Origin: Phytophthora colocasiae
Taxonomy: Eukaryota > Oomycota > Peronosporomycetes > Peronosporales > Peronosporaceae
Length of the DNA: 64,000 nucleotides
Reading direction: 5' to 3'
NCBI GenBank assembly: GCA_018806915.1
Contig: JAGKQI010000103.1
Coordinates: forward strand, 1,984,001-2,048,000
Notes under the pieces: model-generated
What the model was told of the DNA's origin: nothing
Databases searched by the model: none
The model's input: only the letters and a program-made list of their open reading frames with translations
Shown: piece by piece, positions 20,254-30,770 of the stretch
How positions within the stretch are numbered: position 1 is the stretch's first letter
Layout: each line of letters opens with the position of its first letter
Position numbers and translations under genes: made by a program

Positions 20254-21031
20254 GATGACGGCAGGAGGCATACAAGTGTAGACATACGACCTCCCCCAAC
20301 GATAGTGTTCGTTCCAGCTCGCGCAAGACAGAAAGCAGCTTAGACCTGCACGTATTTAAAACTAAGCTAGTAGTATAAGATGTGTTGCCAACATGCTTTC
20401 CAGTGCCCGACTGCCTACGTGCTTTATTCGCTGACTCACGGTCGCTATTGACCCGGCGGAAAAGTGCTCTGTCGTGTTCAATGCAAAAAGCCAATCCAGG
20501 CAATGCAGGACGGAAATACTTGCGATTTCCGCGTGAGGCCGTTTCACTGTCCAGACCCTCCGTCTTCCTGAGTTTACATGCAGGATGTACCTCCAGCGCT
20601 GGAGCCAGCGTAAAGACTCGGGTGTGCTCCAGCCCAATCGGAAGGAGGCCATGCATGTATTACGGGCAACTGCTGGTCGAGGCAATCCGTACATCCGAAC
20701 AGGTCCTTGATGTGATATTTCATTGTATATTTACGTCATTTTCATAAAATAAACAGTGGTTTGTCAATTTTTCACATGAAGTTTTGAGATGAACTCTGTA
20801 AAAATAGCAAATGTATTTTGGTAGGATAAGGACAAAACTCTTTGGATGTGAAGCTTTGCCCTGCTATCTAGTGAGGTAGACACAATTGTAAGCCGCGAAT
20901 ATGACCCACGAGGTTGCCAATGCCTTCTGTGGGGTACGTTTGAATTGAACACTTCGGAAGAAAAGTATCGAGTGGTCGATAGTTTACTGTCGACTGTCTG
21001 AATACAGGCATCCAGTGCCCCTGGTCGAGTT
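20254..21031. other. No gene recognised
   Basis: 3' flank of the KIX gene (AATAAA-like sequence near 20747) and 5' flank of the next gene. ORFs on both strands here show no domain. Confidence 0.5.
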
Positions 21032-22572
21032 ATGTGGAAACGGCAACTTGCCAACCAACACTCAAAAGAAGGGCCAAGCAGTGGTGGTGATGCTGCAATA
21101 GCTCGTATTTCGTTGCCTTCAGGCGAGCAGATCCATGACATGTACGTATAAATATACCAACTCAAGTTTTGCAGGCGTTTAAACACTAATCTTCTCATGC
21201 AGAAGCAAGTTGTACGAAAAGCACTGCGTTAAGGATGAACAACGCTCAGCCCATCGTATCAACCAGGAAAAAGCTCGATCAGCTCGGGAAACTCGTTCAA
21301 CAGGGAGTGAACGTCAGCCTTTTGACCCTGAACACCTTCTCGCTCGAAAGTTGACGGGTGTTCCTGATGTGACTTACGACACAGACTGCGGATCAAAGAA
21401 GGTGACTATTTGCGTTGCTGCCTTTCACGCTTTTTGTGTTTGGTAACTAACCTGAGCTATGTTTTCAGACACTTCAACATCATATCAAAGATGGATCTAA
21501 TACTTGTCGAGGCGCCTTTAGCTCTACGAAAGACCGATTTGCCAGTACAGCTGCATATCGTTCATCAACGTTTGCTAGTTTAGTGAAGGAGCCTTATGCA
21601 GACTCACATGCAGTCGGACCAGGTACCTATCGTGCCCCTCAACGAGCAATAAACGTGAAAAAGAAACAAGTGCCCACACCGGCATACGTGAGCAAAGCTG
21701 CCAGATTCGAAGAAGCAAATGCTCAAGTCACGGCAGTATTGGCACTTGCCAGTCCCACAGCTCGCTCACCTCGACGGGATTTCATTCTGGACAGCCCTCG
21801 TGGTACTGGAGGCTGTGGCCATTCTTCACCTGAAAAAGTACGCGGACCAGTACTCTCGACTACTCCACGCTTCAAATCGAATGCATTCCCAGGTACAGCG
21901 GGGCCGTACTCCCACTTCTGCTGACGCACAACTAATCTTTAACGTGTTCATGAACAGAACGCTACGTCTCGTCCAAGCAGCATCGCATCCAAGACGACGT
22001 ACCTGACCGGTTTTACGACGTCAGTCCGTCTTGCAAGGTCAGCATTTTACGAAAAGGTTATCAAAGCAATTCTAACGCTGTTGACCCTCTTGCAGTTTTC
22101 AATTGGCGCTGCAGTGGCTAGTTCCAGCTTTAAGTGCTCTACAATGCAGTCACGAGCGAGTCGACTGTCATCTGTAAGTACTGAAGCTCGATAACGTAGA
22201 CCTTCAGCCTTTTTAACTTGTCATTTTGTTGACACCTTTAGGAAGCCGCTATGGTCCACAATACGCCAAACTTCCCGATCTTAACTAGCCCAACACACGA
22301 AACAATTGGGCCAGGCGCGTACAGCCCTAGTTCAAGACTGAGACCGCCGGAGGACGTCAATTACATCATGATGCCGCAGAATGTACGCAGTCAAGTATAC
22401 TGTATCCATGTAGTCTTCACCTCACTAACTGCTCCAATTCCCCTAGATGGACCGCTTCGGCCTACCAAGTACCAAGACACCCTTCATTGAAGCTCGTTTT
22501 CGTCGGTTTGCCGCAGACCCTGAGCCTACAACTCCACATCGCCCACCACCAAGATCACCAGCTCCTAAATAA
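21032..22572 (+). CDS. SHIPPO/STPGR-repeat protein, axonemal (7 exons, 385 aa)
   Basis: My model joins 21032-21141, 21203-21401, 21469-21892, 21958-22037, 22096-22173, 22242-22382 and 22447-22572. All six introns are GT-AG, 58-68 nt long, and all phases fit, giving 386 codons with stop. Pro-Gly repeats of the sperm-tail (SHIPPO, STPGR) type are visible as VGPGTYRAP and IGPGAYSPSS, with companion motifs GAFSSTKDRF and TTPRFKSNAFP. Such proteins sit in or on axonemal microtubules; in an oomycete that means zoospore flagella. The N-terminus (ATG at 21032, in-frame TGA at 20999) could be preceded by another exon. The next gene starts 125 bp downstream on the same strand. Confidence 0.85.
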
Positions 22573-22696
22573 ATATACCCTTTGACATGTATCTCCTTCA
22601 TCTATTTTTTGATTGGACAAAACAAATCCACCAATCATTATCCTTAAATTTAGTGGTCCTGCATCACAAGGTAACAAGAAGAAGAGAAGAAGAAGA

Positions 22697-22944
22697 ATGG
22701 CGGCCAATAAGCTCTGGAAGACGGCGCCTGCGCAGGTGGTGAAGATCGTGAAGCCCATTGTTCACTGGGGTTTTGTACCTCTGATCATGTACATCGCCAT
22801 CAAGCAAGAGCCTGGTCTTACGTAGGTTTTTCTAATTCGTTTTGTTAAAAACTTTAGTTAAAATTGAGGTTCTCTAACGGATAAAATTGTAGTGTCCTGC
22901 AGATTATCAACCCGTTCGCGGCCCCTGCTGAGCCAATGATGTAG
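22697..22944 (+). CDS. TOM7: TOM7, mitochondrial import receptor subunit
   Basis: Two exons, 22697-22821 and 22893-22944 (GT-AG intron of 71 nt), give 58 residues, the usual size of Tom7. The core KIVKPIVHWGFVPLIMYI is the single membrane helix with the conserved HWGF/P pattern, followed by the Pro-rich end INPFAAPAEPMM. Tom7 is a small subunit of the outer-membrane TOM complex and influences its assembly. The start at 22697 is preferred over an upstream in-frame codon because it gives the normal length. Lies head-to-tail after the SHIPPO gene and tail-to-tail with DAW1. Confidence 0.88.
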
Positions 22945-23224
22945 AGCAGTGGACGAGATGATCACTCAATCGCAGTGAGGCACCTCTGTGCATGGAATTC
23001 TGGACTTTGGAACTCGGTTTTAGCGGTGAAATCGACGGTTTTAACGGTATTCCAAGAAGAATTGTAGCTGGGGTAGGTAGCTGAAGCTGCTAAGTTGAGC
23101 TGTTGCTTCCCTATCTCTTTGTTGATCTCTTAACTCTCTTTATCTTGTTCCTGCTCTTCTTGAAATGGTATAGTGTTTTAATTTGTTCCTTCTTTTCCTT
23201 AGCTGTTGAAGAATTGGAGCAATT

Positions 23225-24792
23225 TTAACACTTCCAGATCCGGCACGTGTTGTCCTTGGAGCCTATAGGGACAGAAGAAAAGGTAAGAGAGGTCATATGA
23301 CAAGAAGAGAGTTATCCCTGCTGTACCTGTGATGATTGTGTCACCTTCGTAGTTGAAGGCGCAACTGAAGATCTCGTCCGTGTGGCCCTCGAGCATTTGC
23401 AAACAGTCACCAGTCTCGACCTCCCAGAGCCGCGCTACCTTGTCGCTGCTAGCAGTAAGAACTTTGGAGCCTTGCGGGTTGAAGCAGACCTTGGAGATTT
23501 CGGCTTCGTGGCCGATTAAAATGGCCTGACACGCGCCTGTCATCGTGTTGTAAATGCGTGACGTGCCGTCCGCAGAAGCTGTCACGAGTTTGGAGCCCGT
23601 CGCGTTGAAACTCACATCCAGAATCTCATCGTTGTGGCCTCGCAGTGTCTGCACGTTCTGGCCGGAGGCGACATCCCAGATCTTGCAGGTGCGGTCAATG
23701 GAGCCGCTGATGCACAGCTCGCCCGTGTAATTGAACTGCGTGCTGGAGATTTCACCATGGTGACCGGCTAGCGTGTGGATACAACGGCCGCTGCGCACAT
23801 CCCATACTTTGACTGTGTGGTCGAAAGAGCCCGTGATGATCCTCTCGCCCTGGGTGTCGAAGTTCAAGCTCACAATCTCAGCTGTGTGGCCGAACAACGT
23901 GTGCAGTTCTTGACCCGTTTCCACGTCCCAGAGCTTCGCTGTGTTGTCCATTGAACCCGTTCCGATGACAGTTCCCTGTGGGTTGAAGGCCAAGCACACG
24001 ATCTCCGTCGAGTGACCACGGAACGTGTGGTAAAGCTGACCCGTTTCAGCGCTCCAGAGCTTGCACGTTTTATCGAACGAACCTGTAATGATCTTGTCAC
24101 TATTGCATCATATCAGCAACACGTTAGCAATAAAGTGAGAAAAAAAATATCTTGTAACCTCACCCGTAAGGGTTATTGAAAGCGATCGCGTAAACGACAT
24201 TCTTATGTCCTTCCAGTGTCAGTAGCTCATCACCCGTCTGAGTATCCCAGACCTTGCACGTACGATCATAACTACCCGTGATAAATCTAAAGCAGCAACC
24301 AAGTCAATATAAAACCCAATGAAACTTGGTTTTATCCCAGCATCTTACTTATCTCCGGACTTGTTGAAGGCACAGTTCGTCAACGGAAGGATATGGGCTC
24401 GTAAGATCTTGAACAAGTAGAAATCATTGCTATCATTCACCTCCAACTTCTCAATCAGCTCTGTATCAAATTCATTATTAGTAACATTTTTACCACAGAA
24501 ACACCAAATAACCCTTATAACGTACTGTAAATGAGACGACGAAGTTGCGGCTTGCGGGACTCGGAGATCAGTGGCTCTTCAAACACAATCTGGTTCACTA
24601 ACACCTCGATATCCGACCTGAACAGTAGAGTTTAGTCTCGAAATTTGAAACTACAAAGACGTCGTAGTGACTGTACTCGGCTGTAAGGTGCAGTAGGTCG
24701 ATCTCCTTCATCTCGCGAGTTCCATCACGCAATTCATATTCCAGGATGATTCCAGGCGGATAATAACGTAGCAGGAATCGTTTGAGCTTCAT
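23225..24792 (-). CDS. DAW1: DAW1/ODA16-type WD40 dynein assembly factor
   Basis: WD40-repeat protein matching DAW1 (WDR69, ODA16), the adaptor that carries outer dynein arms into flagella with the intraflagellar transport machinery. Diagnostic N-terminus: [20 protein letters not shown] at 24792, followed by at least seven WD repeats with GH...WD spacing (for example [35 protein letters not shown]). Exons on the minus strand: 24792 to about 24650, about 24600-24526, 24460-24349, 24286-24164, 24099-23327, 23262-23225, ending TCRIWKC. All junctions fit except the first intron, where no donor/acceptor pair keeps the frame cleanly; the acceptor may be at about 24598 or further in. The flagellar role fits the SHIPPO gene 0.7 kb away. 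Confidence 0.9.
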
Positions 24793-25050
24793 ATGGGTGG
24801 AGTCTGCTGTATTCTTGATAATAACCTCCGGATTCGCTCGCGATCCTTCACACTTTTGAATAGATCCGACCCTTGAACGCATGGTGTTCGCTACATTAAA
24901 TCGAGACAGGAATGGCTACATGAACAGTTCTCTATGATGTCTTTTTGTATTCATTTGTATCGGACGTTTTAGCTTGAGGAGATAAAATTGTCGGTAATTG
25001 GGAGTTGATTTCAAGGAGATCCGTGTCATGATTTCGTTAGCACAATGTGT

Positions 25051-25592
25051 TCAAATTCGAAAATGTTGGTAAAAACATACATTCGCTGCTGCTTGCTTGA
25101 TCAGACGAGCTTGCAACGACATACTGGACTGTGTTTGCTTGGCTACCATAAGCTTTAGCACGCGGTTGCTTTCCTCGGACTTGAGTCTCGCATTGTACTC
25201 CTTCTCAGCCTTCTGGATCCACTTGGAATCAGTCTTCTTTACAGATTTTTCTCCTTCATCCTGTCGTCGAGCATGAGATGCACCTAAACTGCACTTGGCG
25301 ATCTTGAGTTGGGTGATCTGCTCTTCTACACGTAGTTCAAGCGCTCGTCTTCGAAGAAATAGTGTTTCGGCCTTTTTGGTCTGCTGGAGTCTTGTCGAGG
25401 AGCTCAAATTGGGCCTTTTCGGCTTCTTTCTTGTGAAATCGCCACGTTGATGTGGAAAAGGGTGCTTGTCAACGTGAGTGCTTTGGACTGGGGAATTGTT
25501 GCCGCTGGATCCGGATGATTAAGTGTCATACCTGTGTCATACGTGAGTGAGCACGTGTTGAGTATTTGATCCTCTTTAAGTATGTTAGACAC
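25051..25592 (-). pseudogene. bZIP-like transcription factor fragment
   Basis: The minus-strand frame at 25051-25500 reads RKKPKRPNLSSSTRLQQTKK followed by a leucine-spaced helix (AETLFLRRRALELRVEEQ) and a second conserved helix (ARLKSEESNRVLKLMVAKQT). This matches the gene at 31779-32390 (KRKRNRSNLSSSTRLQQSRR) and, more distantly, the N-terminal half of the M96 genes below. No ATG was found in frame after the upstream TAA near 25522, and the C-terminus is short. Either an upstream exon was missed or the gene has lost its start. Another frame at 25404-25592 has an ATG but no recognisable domain. Confidence 0.5.
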
Positions 25593-25950
25593 AATTCTGT
25601 CATCCTGACGCGAAACCGTGGACTGGTTCTCTTGGTGCCCGTCTCAATCGCAGGATTTTCTCGAGCTGTCGTTGCAAAGTTCAACTGTTTTTCAACAGGT
25701 TAGCACTCGCTCGTTGAGGCCTTCCCTGATTGTGGCTACATGTACATCACCGCAACCAACTGAACTGCGAATGACCAACTGCACTGGAATAAAATGAACA
25801 GGATCTTTCTGCTGTACTTGCTTCAATGAAAACAGATACTGGTTGCGGTTCTTTACAGTTTAAACTTCATCAGATCCTTGTGATGTCTCCCGACCGTCGA
25901 GCAGGCGTCGATACAGTCGCTATGGTTGAGGCAATGGTAACTGGACCACT
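25593..25950. other. No gene recognised
   Basis: Spacer between the bZIP-like fragment and the effector gene; nothing recognised on either strand. Confidence 0.5.
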
Positions 25951-26832
25951 TCACGTTGCCCCCTCCTTAGACGACGTCAACTTGACCACAGCGTAGATAA
26001 CTGCTGCGCCAACGGTAACACCTAGTGTGGCCACGATAATCTTCTTGAGAGCGCTCCATGATTTCTTGTCCTTCACAGCCACCGGGGTAAGTCCTTGTGC
26101 CAACTTGACGGCTTGCAGGTTACTAAACGGAGTCGTCCGTTTCGCTTCAGTGAAAAGTGTTACCAGCTTTGCAACTTGCTTGTCAGTGAGACCGGCACCC
26201 TTTTGCGCGTTCGCCAGACCCTTGGACAGCTTGACCACGTCATCATCAATGAATTTTCCGGCTATCGTTGTACGACCAATTGCAGTTTTGAACATTTCCG
26301 CCACCTTTTGCGCCTGGCTATCCATTGGTTGGCTTACGGCACCCACCTTCTTCGCCTGGGCCACCCATTTCGCAATGGCAAAGATCTGGTCATCAGTCGC
26401 TTTAGCACTCTTTTGCGCTGCGGCAAGAATCTGTGCGAGTTTGGCCACTCCGTCATCAGCGACTACAAACACCTCAGCATTGGCTTTCTTGATCAGAATT
26501 GATACTCGAGCGATTTCGTTGTCATTGACTTGGCGCATAGCCGTCCTCGCCTTTTCCGAGTTTGTCAATATGTTTTTGATCTTGGCTACTTGATCATCCC
26601 CAAGCTGTGCTGTCGTTTTCAAGCCTTCGGTCAACTTGCCCGAATTAACACCCATTTTTGCCTGCATGCTCTCGACAATCCCCGTTACAGATTTGGCTGC
26701 AGGTTGGAGGACGACTGAGTCGCGAAGTCGGCGAGACCCATTGTCAGTCTTTGGGACGAAGGCAACGTTTTCAGCGCTAGTGAAGCCAACGAATGTAGCC
26801 AGGAGAACGATAAGGAAGTAGGAGAGACGCAT
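25951..26832 (-). CDS. Secreted RXLR-type effector candidate with helical repeats (293 aa)
   Basis: ATG at 26832. Residues 1-20 form a signal peptide (MRLSYFLIVLLATFVGFTSA). An RXLR motif, RRLR, stands at residues 34-37, the usual distance from the cleavage site in Phytophthora effectors; I see no EER motif behind it. Residues ~75-245 hold about four helical repeats of roughly 35-40 residues with the pattern DDxVxKLxxxLxxAxK. A hydrophobic stretch at about 263-283 (IIVATLGVTVGAAVIYAVV) could be a membrane anchor, unusual for a translocated effector. RXLR proteins are secreted and many enter host cells; what this one does cannot be told. An initiator-like promoter motif lies 29 bp upstream. 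A decayed relative is at 31050-31430. Single exon. Confidence 0.75.
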   Translation of the reverse strand: MRLSYFLIVLLATFVGFTSAENVAFVPKTDNGSRRLRDSVVLQPAAKSVTGIVESMQAKMGVNSGKLTEGLKTTAQLGDDQVAKIKNILTNSEKARTAMRQVNDNEIARVSILIKKANAEVFVVADDGVAKLAQILAAAQKSAKATDDQIFAIAKWVAQAKKVGAVSQPMDSQAQKVAEMFKTAIGRTTIAGKFIDDDVVKLSKGLANAQKGAGLTDKQVAKLVTLFTEAKRTTPFSNLQAVKLAQGLTPVAVKDKKSWSALKKIIVATLGVTVGAAVIYAVVKLTSSKEGAT

Positions 26833-26860
26833 TGAAGACCAGCTTGAACGACAGCCGGTT

Positions 26861-26875
26861 GATTTCGAAATGAGC
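26861..26875 (-). promoter_or_regulatory. Oomycete initiator-like motif
   Basis: GCTCATTTCGAAATC on the minus strand ends 29 bp before the effector ATG. It fits the start of the oomycete core promoter (GCTCATTYYNC). Confidence 0.6.
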
Positions 26876-26970
26876 TTCTTGCAGTGCTATGATGTACAGA
26901 ACGGCACTCTGAACCATATCGAAACCAAAGTCTCTCTTCTAAAGCACATCCTTGAGAAAATGTTGTTGTT

Positions 26971-27040
26971 GATTTGCCTCACGACATACATGAACTATTA
27001 CTAGTACTAGTAATAATTCATGTATGTCGTGAGGCAAATC
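26971..27040. repeat. 70-bp palindrome (hairpin 1)
   Basis: Arms starting GATTTGCCTCACGACATACA (left) match their inverse at 27017-27040. The centre TTACTAGTACTAGTAA is itself a perfect palindrome. Confidence 0.95.
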
Positions 27041-27150
27041 TATTATTCGTAAGGTGCAAGCACGTTGTGGAATTGTCGAACTACTAGTACTAGTACTGTA
27101 GCTCGACAATTCCACAACGTGCTTGCACCAAAACTGTATTACGAATAATA
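27041..27150. repeat. Second palindrome (hairpin 2) with outer inverted repeat
   Basis: An outer pair TATTATTCGTAA (27041-27052) and TTACGAATAATA (27139-27150) encloses a long hairpin. Its arms begin GGTGCAAGCACGTTGTGGAA at 27053 and end at 27129, again around CTAGTACTAGTA. Hairpin 1 abuts it directly. A C11 homopolymer follows at 27216-27226. Confidence 0.9.
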
Positions 27151-27378
27151 GACTCTTACAAAAAAGCACTTTCCAAGCTGGGTCATTTTACGCGTGATTC
27201 ACGCAATCAGTGATACCCCCCCCCCCAATAAGCACACCTGTTTGGATATCCTATCGTATGAACTTACATTGGCCAACTACATCGGAAAAGAACAAAACTG
27301 GAATAAAATGAACTCGAGGTCCAAATAAGGTATTTTTATGCATCCTCTTGATCTCAGTGTGCCCGGAACCTCAATCTC

Positions 27379-27813
27379 TTGAAATTAACGTGGTGGTTTT
27401 GGTTCATAATGAAGCTTTGCGGCGGAATCCGGAATCTAAATATCACTGGCGGGAATTGCAAATTGGAAAACTTTTTTCTATGTGCTTACGGGACTCAAAT
27501 GACATGTGAGCTAGAGATATTTAACTTCAACAATCTTAGATTTAACGAGGGGGAAACGAGAAAGCTTTTATCTCACGGCTACGATTTCCTCTTGGTTCCG
27601 AAGTTGAAATTCCCGATTGAGTTGAAAATTTCAATGATCAGCGCCGTCAACAACCACCCAGGGGCGATACATCAATTGCATAGGGATATATTAGCTCGGG
27701 TTTTGGCCGTAGGAAATGAAAAGGTTAATTCGTCATACCTGAAACGTTTTTCTCATTCGCAACCTCAATTCAGACCTAAGAAGTATCCGGTGGTATCTAA
27801 ATTATGCGATTGA
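27379..27813 (+). pseudogene. C-terminal fragment of the 27884-29734 protein family
   Basis: The plus-strand frame holds SHGYDFLLVPKLKFPIELKI and SMISAVNNHPGAIHQL, parallel to SHSGDFLAVTKEKFPIESKI and AMISVVNSGHHARAIQWL near the end of the neighbouring minus-strand gene. Only the tail of the family is present and the apparent start is arbitrary. It sits in inverted orientation, tail-to-tail with the full-length copy 70 bp away, so it is probably a truncated inverted duplicate. Confidence 0.55.
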
Positions 27814-27883
27814 TTTCGAATTGTACGTTAAACGACTTCGACAACAGGATACGTGAATACGTAACTTTGTTAAAAAAACTCGG

Positions 27884-29734
27884 CTAGCATTCGTAAATGA
27901 CGTGGCCATTTCGTAAATTACGAATCGTTTTAAACTGGAAAAAATCTGCCATACTCAGTTCAAGTGTCATTTGCAAATTCACTAGTCGTTGAGCAGGTGT
28001 CGAAGCAAAAACAAAAGTTAAAGCTAAAACATCTTCGTTCAGCCATTGAATCGCTCTTGCGTGATGTCCACTGTTCACAACACTTATCATTGCGATCTTT
28101 GACTCAATCGGGAATTTCTCCTTCGTGACAGCAAGAAAATCACCACTGTGAGACGAAATCTCCTTCACCTCGTTCTCATCGAGTTCTTCTTTTACTGGTA
28201 GGGTGAGTAACCGTAACTCACGCGCCATTCGTAGTCTTGGGTTCCGTAAACACAAAATGAGGTCTTTCAACTTGCACTTCCTTATGATATTCATGGATTG
28301 GATTGGCCACCGATGCAAAGGTTCATTATGCGCCGAAACCACGACTTCAAAGTCGACCTCGATCGTTCGAAGAGTTGGGCACACCACAGCTAAACTACTC
28401 AAGTCGACAATAAACTCGTTGCTGTGAGCTAGCGTACACAATGCCAATGATCGCAAATTTCTGCCGATTAATCCCAGCAAACTCATCACCGAAGAAACCG
28501 ATTCAATTGAAGTAAACTGCAGATATAGTCCGCTAAGTGCGATGGTAGCTTGAGACTTTCGTCTTATTGAATCGTGATAACTGGATTTCAAAACATCTTC
28601 AATACTCGAAACATCGGCCTTTGTTAACGTCGCGTCGTCAATCAGTAGCGTGGATTTTACAGAAGGATCACAGCATACAGAATGCACTAACCACGGCCAC
28701 GATTCTGAATCGACAGAACCTACGGCAAAGATGATCGATGTAGGCTCGAATATCATGGAAATAGTCGAATAAATCGCAGCACTGACACTTTTGGGCACTT
28801 TTGTTGAACAAATCCGCATCTCCGTATCATTCACTTGGAACCACTGATTAGCTCGGTATGATAAGACTCCGGTGTATATTCTGGCTTCTTGTAGCCCTGC
28901 ATCGTTTTCTTCGTCGATTGAAAGACCTCTAGGGTGTAGTTTTGCCCATTTCAATCCAGCCAAAACTCGAGGAAATGCCACAGTAAAGTCATGCGTTGTG
29001 ATGGTAATTGACGCCTGCAATGAAATTTGACGTCGGCTATGCTTGATCGTACCTAAGGTTGCACGGTCAGACGTAAGACCCAGTTGTATAATGAGAGAAA
29101 CGCCAGCATTAAAAACCGTTTGTAGATCTGTTTCAACCCCGTCAACTATGCAGCCCCTATTGTTAGTGATGTCCACCTGCACGTCAACACCTTCGAACTC
29201 ACACCTCCACCTCATTTCGGTACCGAAATACTTCAGATGCCTCGAGTAATCCAATTGTGCTGGACCCATTGCCATTAACGTCTGAATTGCCTGTTGAAAA
29301 TGAGGTGAAGGGTCCAACAGCTCAAATACCCTTTTCCAAGCGACTCGTTGAACTGTAACATCCCCACAGACGAACAATTTCCAGGTCGGATGCTGTGTAG
29401 AATGTGGAAATAATTCCATGAATACATCGTGGTTCACGATCGATAGTATCGTGAATATTTCAATTGCTTCTCGTATTTGTATCAATGTTGTCACAGCTTT
29501 TGGATCCAATTCATTTAAATGAACCATGAGAACAAAATTGTATTGTGGGTAAGGTGGGTATCTCTTGTGCGGCCATAATATCGTTATCTGCATTTCGCTT
29601 CTTGAATTCCATGGATCCCGCTGAATAGTACAAGCACGTAAAACAGCAAACCAAGGTTCCAGGAACGTCCAATTGGCCTTCATGATAGCGAAGTTTTCGA
29701 AATGTGTACGAATTGTTAGACCAAACCTACACAT
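27884..29734 (-). CDS. Uncharacterised oomycete protein, 616 aa
   Basis: Long single-exon gene; the ATG at 29734 is the first in frame, and another Met at 29680 region (MKANWTFLEPW) could be the start. No signal peptide. I do not recognise a named domain. The C-terminal third has leucine-rich, irregular LRR-like strands (SLLGLIGRNLRSLALCTLAHS, then LSSLAVVCPTLRTIEV), as in F-box/LRR-type proteins; the N-terminal half has a mixed pattern (VDVQVDITNNRGCIVDGVE). Broken relatives flank it on both sides (27379-27813 and 29846-30770), so it belongs to a locally duplicated family. Only this copy is open throughout. Function unknown. Confidence 0.6.
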   Translation of the reverse strand: MCRFGLTIRTHFENFAIMKANWTFLEPWFAVLRACTIQRDPWNSRSEMQITILWPHKRYPPYPQYNFVLMVHLNELDPKAVTTLIQIREAIEIFTILSIVNHDVFMELFPHSTQHPTWKLFVCGDVTVQRVAWKRVFELLDPSPHFQQAIQTLMAMGPAQLDYSRHLKYFGTEMRWRCEFEGVDVQVDITNNRGCIVDGVETDLQTVFNAGVSLIIQLGLTSDRATLGTIKHSRRQISLQASITITTHDFTVAFPRVLAGLKWAKLHPRGLSIDEENDAGLQEARIYTGVLSYRANQWFQVNDTEMRICSTKVPKSVSAAIYSTISMIFEPTSIIFAVGSVDSESWPWLVHSVCCDPSVKSTLLIDDATLTKADVSSIEDVLKSSYHDSIRRKSQATIALSGLYLQFTSIESVSSVMSLLGLIGRNLRSLALCTLAHSNEFIVDLSSLAVVCPTLRTIEVDFEVVVSAHNEPLHRWPIQSMNIIRKCKLKDLILCLRNPRLRMARELRLLTLPVKEELDENEVKEISSHSGDFLAVTKEKFPIESKIAMISVVNSGHHARAIQWLNEDVLALTFVFASTPAQRLVNLQMTLELSMADFFQFKTIRNLRNGHVIYEC

Positions 29735-29845
29735 CACTCACAAATCGACGTGGATTCTATCAATCATGCGAAACTTAGTCTACCATTCGACGTAATTGCT
29801 ATCATGAAATGACAAGTGCAACTTTCATCTAGATTTCATCAGCTT

Positions 29846-30770
29846 TCAATACAGCATAACGGGTCGGAAAATGTCCAATTGATCAAATCCAGAATGATAC
29901 TCTAAAAGCTCGTGGTGATGTTTTCTTAGAAGAAGGAAACCCAGAAAAGGTGACACGAAGCGAAAGCGAAGAATTGGACTAGAATGTCCCAGTGCAGCCG
30001 ACGAATTGCACTTGAGTGACATCCATTGTTCCGGCACTGTTCCTTTCGCTTCTTGCCTTGATGTCAAATTCTCTATGCATTCCTAGGCAAATTAGCAGCT
30101 TGAGGTTTTGTAGATATCCTATGAGGTCTCTCAAGTAGCACTTCTTTTCGATCCATAACTCCTCAGCTGATCACATACTGTAACTTAGGTCTATTTCACT
30201 ATGTGTTATTTGATGTAGATCAAATTGGCGTGTTGTAGCGTTCTGTTCCAAGTGACGCATTTCAACAGGTGATTGTATTGGTTTGGGGCGCTTTGGACGG
30301 GATGAAGAGACTGCGACATGTTACACCACACGCTGCTGTCATCGGCAAGGGATATAGGCCACACATGGAAATCCTCATTATAAGTCGAAATGATCACGTC
30401 GAAATCGGAGATTTGGAGAAATCCAAGATTCGGGCATACAGCACAGAGTACCGGGATGACGCTCAGTGTTATTATGAACGCAGATTACTTCTGATTAATC
30501 CCATTAAATTCATCGAATCAATTGGGTCGAGGTAAGTGAACTTTCCATTTAAACCTCAAAAATCTTCTGATAATACTCCAGCTTCAGTTCCTATTCGGTA
30601 AATCCCAATTTCTGGTACGGGAACTGAAATACGATAGCGGTAGCTCATCACATCTGTAATATTCGACACGTCGGTCTCTTCCGAAGGTGCTCCGTGGAAT
30701 AGTAGCGATGCCTGGACTAAAGATTCGTAGCACAGAGCATACACTAGGAAATTGAAGTTGATTAACTGGT
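29846..30770 (-). pseudogene. Decayed relative of the 616-aa protein
   Basis: Minus-strand remnants in several frames. The clearest is at 30556-30744: ALCYESLVQASLLFHGAP and DVSNITDVM match VHSVCCDPSVKSTLLIDD and DVSSIEDVL of the full-length gene. The rest, down to 29846, fits only loosely. At least two frame changes are needed. Confidence 0.45.

Noticed and set aside
20764..21198. 144-codon minus-strand ORF
   Set aside because: Overlaps the first exon of the SHIPPO gene on the other strand and has no domain.
26027..26593. 188-codon plus-strand ORF opposite the effector
   Set aside because: Exact complement of the repeat region of the effector gene, which has signal peptide and promoter motif in its favour.
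27216..27226. Run of 11 C
   Set aside because: Simple homopolymer; more a warning about base-calling than a feature.
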